From Bacillota bacterium (GTDB lineage Bacteria > Bacillota > Clostridia > Oscillospirales > Oscillospiraceae), in the NCBI GenBank assembly GCA_023406225.1, contig JAEXWS010000242.1:1-35367 (forward strand): a stretch of DNA of 35,367 nt. The letters are read 5' to 3'. The notes under the pieces are model-generated. The model ran no database searches. It was given only the letters and a program-made list of their open reading frames with translations, and was not told the origin of the DNA. Below, piece by piece: positions 30,333 to 35,367 of the stretch (position 1 is the first letter of the stretch; the number at the start of each line of letters is the position of its first letter). The position numbers and the translations under genes are program-made.

Positions 30333-31595
30333 TCACGCGTCCCCTTCGGTCCGGGCAATGTCGCCTCCCAGGGCCCGCAGGTCCCCGGCGATGTCCTCGT
30401 ATCCGCGGTCGATGTGGCCGATGGCGGAGATGCGGGTCTCCCCCTCCGCCGCCAGGGCCGCCACGCACAGCGCCGCTCCGCCCCGCAGGTCGGTGCAGCG
30501 CACCGGCGCGCCGTGGAGCGTCTCTACGCCCGTGACCACCGCCGCCCGGCCGGCCACCCGGATCTCCGCCCCCATGCGGGTCAGCTCATCCACATGGCGG
30601 TAGCGGTTCTCAAAGATATTCTCCTCAAACACCGTGGCGCCCCGGCTGCGCAGCACCGCGGCCATCAGCACGGCCTGGGCGTCGGTTGGAAAGCCCGGAT
30701 AGGGCGCGGTCCGCACGGGGCGCACCGCCCGCAGCCGCTCCCGGCAGGTGCAGGCGATGCCCGCTCCGTCGGACGCGACGGTGCAGCCCGCCTGCCGCAG
30801 CGACGCGGTGACGGTGGAAAGGTGCTCCTCCCGGGCTCCCCGGAGAAAGATCTCTCCCCCGGCGGAGGCCGCCGCGCAGAGATAAGTAGCCGCCACGATG
30901 CGGTCCGGCATGACGCGGTAGGCGCAGCCGTGGAGCTTCCGCCCGCCCTCCACCGCGACGGCGGAGGACCCCGCGCCCGTGACGCGGGCGCCGCAGGCGT
31001 TCAAAAAATCCTGCAGGTCCACGATCTCCGGCTCCCGGGCGGCATTGGAGATCACGGTGGTCCCCTCGGCCCCGCAGGCGGCCAGCATCAGATTTTCCGT
31101 GGCCCCCACGGAGGGGATGCTCAAGACCAGCTCCCGCCCCTGGAGGCGGTCCGCCTTACAGTGGAGGAAGCCGCCCTCCTCCTTGATCTCCGCCCCCAGG
31201 TCCCTGAGGCCGGACAAATGCAGGTCGATGGGCCGGGGGCCCAGCTCGCACCCGCCGGGATAGCTCAGGTCCGCCCTGCCGCACCGGGCCAGGATGGCCC
31301 CCAGGAAAATGGCGGACGAGCGCATCTCACGCATCAGTATATCAGAAATCTCGCAGCGGTTCAAGGCGGCGGTATCCACCGTCAGAGCGTCCCCCTCCCA
31401 AGCCGCCGCGCAGCCCAGGGCCCGGAGGATGCGGACGGAGGCGTCCACATCCCGCAGGCGCGGACAGCCCAGCAGCTCCACCCGGTCCCCCGCCAGAAGC
31501 GTGGCCGCCAAAATGGGCAGCACGCTGTTTTTGGCCCCCTGGACCGTCACTTCGCCGCACAGGCGGCGGCCGCCTCTCACCAAAAGCTGGCTCAT
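30333..31595 (-). CDS. murA: UDP-N-acetylglucosamine 1-carboxyvinyltransferase
   Basis: 420 residues, the EPSP-synthase fold. Lys22 in QGAKNSVLPI, the active-site Cys116 in YPGGCELGPRPIDLHLSGL, and YPGFPTDAQAV near the C-terminus are family hallmarks. It catalyses the first committed step of peptidoglycan synthesis; the Cys116 form is fosfomycin-sensitive. It sits between murG and ftsQ, as in many Clostridia. ATG at 31595 with GGAGGGG 7 bases upstream; the open frame continues upstream to 31802 over the murG end and is rejected. Many Firmicutes have a second murA elsewhere; this cannot be seen here. Confidence 0.95.
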   Translation of the reverse strand: MSQLLVRGGRRLCGEVTVQGAKNSVLPILAATLLAGDRVELLGCPRLRDVDASVRILRALGCAAAWEGDALTVDTAALNRCEISDILMREMRSSAIFLGAILARCGRADLSYPGGCELGPRPIDLHLSGLRDLGAEIKEEGGFLHCKADRLQGRELVLSIPSVGATENLMLAACGAEGTTVISNAAREPEIVDLQDFLNACGARVTGAGSSAVAVEGGRKLHGCAYRVMPDRIVAATYLCAAASAGGEIFLRGAREEHLSTVTASLRQAGCTVASDGAGIACTCRERLRAVRPVRTAPYPGFPTDAQAVLMAAVLRSRGATVFEENIFENRYRHVDELTRMGAEIRVAGRAAVVTGVETLHGAPVRCTDLRGGAALCVAALAAEGETRISAIGHIDRGYEDIAGDLRALGGDIARTEGDA

Positions 31596-31624
31596 ACACG
31601 TTCCCCTCCGCACCCAAGAATGGT

Positions 31625-31665
31625 GCCATCGGCGAAGCGGGGCGGCCGCCCCGCCTTTCGATGGC
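31625..31665. repeat. Nested palindrome between murG and murA
   Basis: A perfect 18-base palindrome GCGGGGCGGCCGCCCCGC (31637-31654) sits inside GCCATCG/CGATGGC (31625-31631, 31659-31665), forming one long stem with a small asymmetric loop. There is no T run, so it may be an mRNA structure or repeat relic rather than a terminator. Confidence 0.7.
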
Positions 31666-31701
31666 TCAACAGTCCATCCTATGGGCGGCTGGGCGTTGTG
31701 G

Positions 31702-32823
31702 TTACTGGCAAATCTCCCGAATGGTCCGGCAGATGCGCTCCGTTGCGTCCCGGATCCCCAGAGCGGACATGGCCCGCTCCATGGACGAACGGCGCTCCTC
31801 ATCCCGCAAAATGCCGCTGGCGGCCTGGAACAGGGCCTGGCCGGAGCAGTCCTGCTCCAGCAGCACCGCGGCCCCGCCGGAGGCCTCCAGGACCCGGGCG
31901 TTTTTCTCCTGGTGGTTGTTGGTGACGTAGGGGGATGGCACGATCAAAGCCGGAACGCCCAGGGCCGTCAGCTCGCTGATGGTGGACGCGCCCGCCCGGC
32001 AGATCACCAGGTCCGCCGCCCGCATGACCGCCGCCATGTCGTAAATGTACTCCCGAAGCTGGAGCGCCGGATGCTCCTCCAGCTCCACGCCCTTCTCCCG
32101 CAGGGCGTCCAGCATGACGGGATAGCCCGCCGCGCCCGCGCCGTGGATGTGGTGAAAGGGCTCCTTCGCCGCCTCCAGCGCCAGGAAATCCACCATCCGG
32201 CGGTTCATCCCGGCGGCCCCCAGAGAGCCCCAGAAGGACGCCAGCAGCGGCCTCTCGTCGCCCAGGCCCAGCTTTTCCCGGGCCTGGGCCTTGGTCAGCC
32301 GGAAGAAATCCCCCCGCACCGGCGTCCCGGTGACGATCACCTTCTCCGGGCGCCTGTAATGGGCCCGGCAGGCCTCAAAGCCCACCATAATCCGGTCGGC
32401 GTAGGGTTCCAGCATTTCGGTGGTAAGGCCGGGGACCATGTTGGACTCGTGGACCGCCGTGGGGATCCCCGCCCGGGACGCCTCCTTTACCATGGGGAAG
32501 CTGGCGTAGCCGCCGGTGCCCACCACCACGTCCGGCCGGAACTCCCGCAGAATGGCCCGGGCCTCCCGGGGGGCCCGCAGGAGGTTGCCCGCGGAGATCA
32601 GGTTGTGCCTGATCTCCCGGGGCTTCACCGAACGGTGGAAGCTGGAGATGTGGACGGTGCGGAAGGGATATCCCGCCTTGGGGACCAGGTCCTTCTCCAG
32701 GCCCCGCTCCGCGCCCACGAAAAGGACTTCCACGGCCGGGTCCTGCTCCTGCAGGCATTGGGCCAGGGCCAGGGCAGGATTCACGTGCCCCGCCGTCCCG
32801 CCGCAGGTAAAGATGATGCGCAT
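31702..32823 (-). CDS. murG: MurG, lipid II-forming N-acetylglucosaminyltransferase
   Basis: 373 residues, GT28 family, GT-B fold. N-terminal glycine loop CGGTAGHVNPALALAQ (8-23), VVGTGGYASFPMVKEA, HESNMVPGLTT, GTPVRGDF, and RAGASTISELTALGVPALIVP near the C-terminus (UDP-GlcNAc site). It converts lipid I to lipid II at the inner membrane face. The second glycine loop reads FWGSLGA rather than GGSQGA. AAGGAGG lies 7 bases upstream. Its leader contains a chain of strong hairpins (32841-33015), so read-through from ftsW may be limited. Confidence 0.96.
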   Translation of the reverse strand: MRIIFTCGGTAGHVNPALALAQCLQEQDPAVEVLFVGAERGLEKDLVPKAGYPFRTVHISSFHRSVKPREIRHNLISAGNLLRAPREARAILREFRPDVVVGTGGYASFPMVKEASRAGIPTAVHESNMVPGLTTEMLEPYADRIMVGFEACRAHYRRPEKVIVTGTPVRGDFFRLTKAQAREKLGLGDERPLLASFWGSLGAAGMNRRMVDFLALEAAKEPFHHIHGAGAAGYPVMLDALREKGVELEEHPALQLREYIYDMAAVMRAADLVICRAGASTISELTALGVPALIVPSPYVTNNHQEKNARVLEASGGAAVLLEQDCSGQALFQAASGILRDEERRSSMERAMSALGIRDATERICRTIREICQ

Positions 32824-32840
32824 GGCGGCGCCTCCTTATT

Positions 32841-33015
32841 AAAGGGGGGACTGGTCCCCCCTTTAGATTCCCCCCACCAGTCTGCGGACTGGTGAACGCC
32901 GCCCCAGGCGGCTTGGGTCAAGGAATTTTCGGCAGGCGCATGTCCTGCCGAAAATGATTTCATTTGCTTCTTCCGCCTCCGGCGGAAGAACTGGAAAACC
33001 CCGGAGGGGTTTTCC
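32841..33015. repeat. Six consecutive perfect hairpins between ftsW and murG
   Basis: h1 AAAGGGGGGAC/GTCCCCCCTTT (32841-32864); h2 CACCAGTC/GACTGGTG (32875-32894); h3 GCCGCC/GGCGGC (32898-32912); h4 ATTTTCGGCAGG/CCTGCCGAAAAT (32925-32955); h5 TTCTTCCGCC/GGCGGAAGAA (32968-32990); h6 GGAAAACCCC/GGGGTTTTCC (32993-33015). Loops are 2-7 bases. The stems differ in sequence. h6 with its TTTTCC arm could terminate ftsW transcription. h1 ends 7 bases from the murG ribosome site. Confidence 0.85.
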
Positions 33016-33214
33016 TAGCCCTTTCCTCCTGCGCCTGCGGGCGCGGGACGGGGGATGCGGGGGCGGCCCACTTAAGCCCCCGCCCTCTTCCGGTCACCCG
33101 GTCTGGAAAAACCCGGAGGGGTTTTCCCAGCCCTTTCCTCCTGCGCCTGCGGGCGCGGGACGGGGGATGCGGGGGCGACTCATTTAACCCCCTCCCTCTT
33201 TCGGTCACCCGGCT
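32991..33214. repeat. 112-bp tandem duplication at the ftsW 3' end
   Basis: Copy A 32991-33102 and copy B 33103-33214 start CTGGAAAA(C/A)CCCGGAGGGG and share the core GCGCCTGCGGGCGCGGGACG. Copy B includes the last codons and stop of ftsW (33205-33214); copy A repeats that GGTCACCCGG outside the gene. Both hold a GC-rich stem (GCGGGGGC/GCCCCCGC at 33057-33064 and 33076-33083 in A, decayed in B). Confidence 0.9.
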
Positions 33215-34428
33215 TTGGTGGGCTTCATCTGACGGGACACACTCAAAACCACGCCCATCTCCGCCAGTTGGATGGACAACGCCGTGCCGCCGTAACTGAA
33301 AAACGGCAGGGAGATGCCCGTGGTGGGCAGCAGGCCCGTGACCACGCCGATGTTCAAAAAGGTCTGGAGGGCGATCAGGGTAATGACGCCCACCACCAGA
33401 AGGCTTCCGAAGCGGTCCCGGGCGTGGAGGGCGATCCAGTAGCCCCGGAGGATCAGCGCCGCGAACAGCAGCATGATGACCGCCGCGCCGATAAGCCCCA
33501 GCTCCTCGCAGACGATGGCGAAAATGAAGTCGTTGTGCTCTTCGGGCAGGAAGAGAAACTTCTGGCGGCTCTTTCCCAGGCCCACGCCCAGAAGGCCGCC
33601 GGAGCCGATGGTGAGCAGGCTTTGAAGAAGCTGATATCCCTCGCCCTGGGGGTCCAGCCAGGGATTGTGCCACATGGCGATGCGGGACTGGCCGTACTGG
33701 ATGACGCCGCTGATGAACAGGGAGGCCACGCCGCCCACGGCGCCCAGCGCCGCCAGCACCCAGCTCCAGGAGATGCCGCCCACCAGCATCAGCGCCGCCC
33801 CCGCCCCCATGATCAAAACCGTGCCGGAGAGGTGGGGCTCCATCATCATCAGTCCCGCGATGACCAGCAGGATCAAAAGATACGGCGCGATGCCGTAGCG
33901 CAGGGTGTGCATCTTCTCCTTCTTTTTGGAGATGCTGTCGGAAAAATACAGGATGACCGCCAGCTTTGCGATCTCCGAGGGCTGGAAGGTGAACAGCTCG
34001 CCGATGCCGATCCAGCGGGTGGCGTTGTTCCGGGTCTGGCCGATGCCGGGGATCAGCACCAGCACCAAAAGGATGATGGCCGCGCCCAGCAAAGGCTTTG
34101 CCAGGGCGCGGAAGCGCCCATAGTTGATCTTGCCGATCATCAGCATGGCCGCCACGCCCATCACCGCGAACACCGCCTGGCGGGTGAAGTAATAGGTGGG
34201 GTTGTTGTTCTTCGTCTCATAGTAGGCGGAGGGGAAGCTGGCCGAGAGCAGCATGATGAGGCCGATGCCGGTCAAAAGCAGCACCAGCACCAGAAAGGGC
34301 AGGTCCAGCGGGCCCCGGGCCAGCTCCCGGCTCTCCTGCTCCCGCTGGCGCAGCTCCGCCTGACGCCGCTGGCGCTCCAGCGCCTCTTCCCTTGTCATCG
34401 GCCTGCGCCGGGCGCGCTCCTGGGCCAA
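33205..34428 (-). CDS. ftsW: SEDS glycosyltransferase FtsW/SpoVE
   Basis: 407 residues. A charged cytoplasmic N-terminus (1-40), then ten membrane segments, the SEDS fold. Conserved parts: RWIGIGELFTFQPSEIAKLA, the extracellular loop SRIAMWHNPWLDPQGEGYQLLQS, FLPEEHNDFIFAIVCEELG with the Asp needed for polymerase activity, and FFSYGGTALSIQLAEMGVVLSV. It polymerises lipid II with a partner class B PBP. Sequence alone does not separate vegetative FtsW from sporulation SpoVE. The start is TTG at 34428, 6 bases past GGAGGGG; the first ATG (34398) lacks a ribosome site. Confidence 0.92.
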   Translation of the reverse strand: MAQERARRRPMTREEALERQRRQAELRQREQESRELARGPLDLPFLVLVLLLTGIGLIMLLSASFPSAYYETKNNNPTYYFTRQAVFAVMGVAAMLMIGKINYGRFRALAKPLLGAAIILLVLVLIPGIGQTRNNATRWIGIGELFTFQPSEIAKLAVILYFSDSISKKKEKMHTLRYGIAPYLLILLVIAGLMMMEPHLSGTVLIMGAGAALMLVGGISWSWVLAALGAVGGVASLFISGVIQYGQSRIAMWHNPWLDPQGEGYQLLQSLLTIGSGGLLGVGLGKSRQKFLFLPEEHNDFIFAIVCEELGLIGAAVIMLLFAALILRGYWIALHARDRFGSLLVVGVITLIALQTFLNIGVVTGLLPTTGISLPFFSYGGTALSIQLAEMGVVLSVSRQMKPTKAG

Positions 34429-34500
34429 ATCCGTCCCCTCCCTTCCTCAAAATCCGCCGCTTCCGCAGGCTTTTTTGTTCTCCGCCCGTCCGGCGGGTCC

Positions 34501-35367
34501 TTAAAACCGTTCCAAAACGCCCGCCAGCGCCAGGGCGCAGCACCCCAGCGTGATCAGGGAGAACACGGTCACCAGCTTCGCCTCGCTCCAGCCGGAAAGC
34601 TCCAGATGGTGGTGCAAAGGCGCCATCTTGAAAAAGCGCTTGCCGTGGGTGGCCTTGAAATAGAGCACCTGGATGATGTCGGACACCGTTTCCGCGATGT
34701 AGATGATCCCCACGGGGATCAGGATGAGCGGCATATCGTAGGCAAAGGCCAGAGCCGCCACCGCGCCGCCCAAAAACAGGCTGCCGGTATCGCCCATAAA
34801 CACCTTGGCCGGGTGGTGGTTATAGACGAAGAACGCCGCCAGCCCCCCCGCCAGCGCCGCCGGAAACAGCGCCTGGGTCCCGTGGTCCTTCCATAAAACG
34901 CCCACGGCGGTAAAAAACGCCATCACCACGAAGGTCACGCCGGCGGCCAGGCCGTCGATGCCATCCGTCAGGTTCACGGCGTTGACGCAGCCGACGATGA
35001 CGAAGGCCGCGAACACCAGATACACGATCCAGTTCACCCCGAAGCTGACGTTGGCGAAGGGGAGGTACACCTGGTTGCTCAAAAGGCCCTCGTACCGCAT
35101 CAGGCACAAAAACACCACCGCCGCCGCCAATTGCAGGATGAATTTCTGTCTGGCGGTCAGCCCCTCGTTCTGGTGCTGGCGCACCTTGCGGTAATCGTCC
35201 ACAAAGCCGATGAGGCCGAAAATGAGGGCGAAGAGGAACACGTACAGATGCACGAAAACGCCGCTGAGCATATCCTCCCACCCCAGGACGAACACCGTGA
35301 CGCCCGCGCCCAGGATGAACATGATGCCGCCCATGGTGGGCGTGCCCGCCTTGGACTTGTGCCAGGT
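34501..35367 (-). CDS. mraY: MraY, phospho-MurNAc-pentapeptide transferase (cut by window end)
   Basis: 288 residues visible, lacking roughly the first 40. The frame enters from the window end (TWHKSKAGTPTMGGIMF, containing the TPTMGG motif), so it is the body of the gene. GFVDDYRKV holds the DD pair, NLTDGIDGLA the Mg-binding Asp, and FMGDTGS and the HHHLEL motif near the C-terminus complete the active site. It makes lipid I from UDP-MurNAc-pentapeptide and undecaprenyl phosphate. It is followed directly by ftsW, with a 72-base gap and no murD. Confidence 0.95.
   Translation of the reverse strand, partial: TWHKSKAGTPTMGGIMFILGAGVTVFVLGWEDMLSGVFVHLYVFLFALIFGLIGFVDDYRKVRQHQNEGLTARQKFILQLAAAVVFLCLMRYEGLLSNQVYLPFANVSFGVNWIVYLVFAAFVIVGCVNAVNLTDGIDGLAAGVTFVVMAFFTAVGVLWKDHGTQALFPAALAGGLAAFFVYNHHPAKVFMGDTGSLFLGGAVAALAFAYDMPLILIPVGIIYIAETVSDIIQVLYFKATHGKRFFKMAPLHHHLELSGWSEAKLVTVFSLITLGCCALALAGVLERF

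Noticed and set aside
29463..31925. Plus-strand open frame of 820 codons over ftsQ, murA and murG
   Set aside because: Reverse complement of three clear wall genes; low-complexity His/Gly/Pro composition typical of antisense frames.

Overview
The window is a chromosomal segment of a spore-forming, GC-rich member of the Clostridia. It is most like the Oscillospiraceae (Flavonifractor/Lawsonibacter/Oscillibacter type); that placement is an inference from gene content and base use, not from a marker search. Spore genes (spo0A, spoIVB, cwlJ, gerQ), CtsR-type heat-shock control, a two-[4Fe-4S] ferredoxin, SLH surface anchoring and strong GGAGG ribosome sites all point to a low-oxygen Firmicute. 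Core genes are clearly GC-rich. One block (about 18.60-26.93 kb) is AT-rich and foreign.

Layout. 0-1.3 kb: ctsR-mcsA-clpC heat-shock operon (minus strand) with two CtsR boxes around its promoter. McsA is short and mcsB is missing. 1.3-4.3 kb: ferredoxin, an unknown membrane protein, and trmN6-rsmI. 4.3-7.1 kb: an HxlR regulator divergent from a flavin-type oxidase-fold gene, a zinc macrodomain and a class M sirtuin (SirTM). This is a reversible protein ADP-ribosylation module without the usual GcvH-L and LplA2 partners. 7.1-10.3 kb: nitroreductase, the spore germination pair cwlJ-gerQ, a three-copy hairpin repeat and a GT4 glycosyltransferase. 10.4-14.5 kb: a 1340-residue LRR/B-repeat/SLH surface protein. 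14.7-16.9 kb: a TSCPD protein divergent from a PadR-DUF2812 pair. 16.9-18.6 kb: spo0A and a Nudix hydrolase.

18.60-26.93 kb: an integrated element. It carries a large serine recombinase, a TnpW-like protein, MobC (no relaxase), a two-domain MerR regulator with an ABC exporter, a Tn916-type tail (Cys-rich KTR protein, leader peptide, sigma-like Orf7, HTH Orf8) and an unknown 514-residue membrane protein. Its two ends lie exactly inside the loop of what was a 19-bp perfect terminator hairpin between the convergent Nudix and spoIVB genes. Joining the flanks restores that hairpin, which gives the empty site with confidence. The insertion also pushed the same-strand spoIVB and spo0A about 8.3 kb further apart.

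26.9-35.4 kb (minus strand): division and cell-wall cluster in transcription order mraY (cut by the window end), ftsW/spoVE, murG, murA, ftsQ, ftsZ, spoIVB. murD and ftsA are not in the cluster. The ftsW-murG gap holds six back-to-back perfect hairpins and a 112-bp tandem duplication that includes the end of ftsW.
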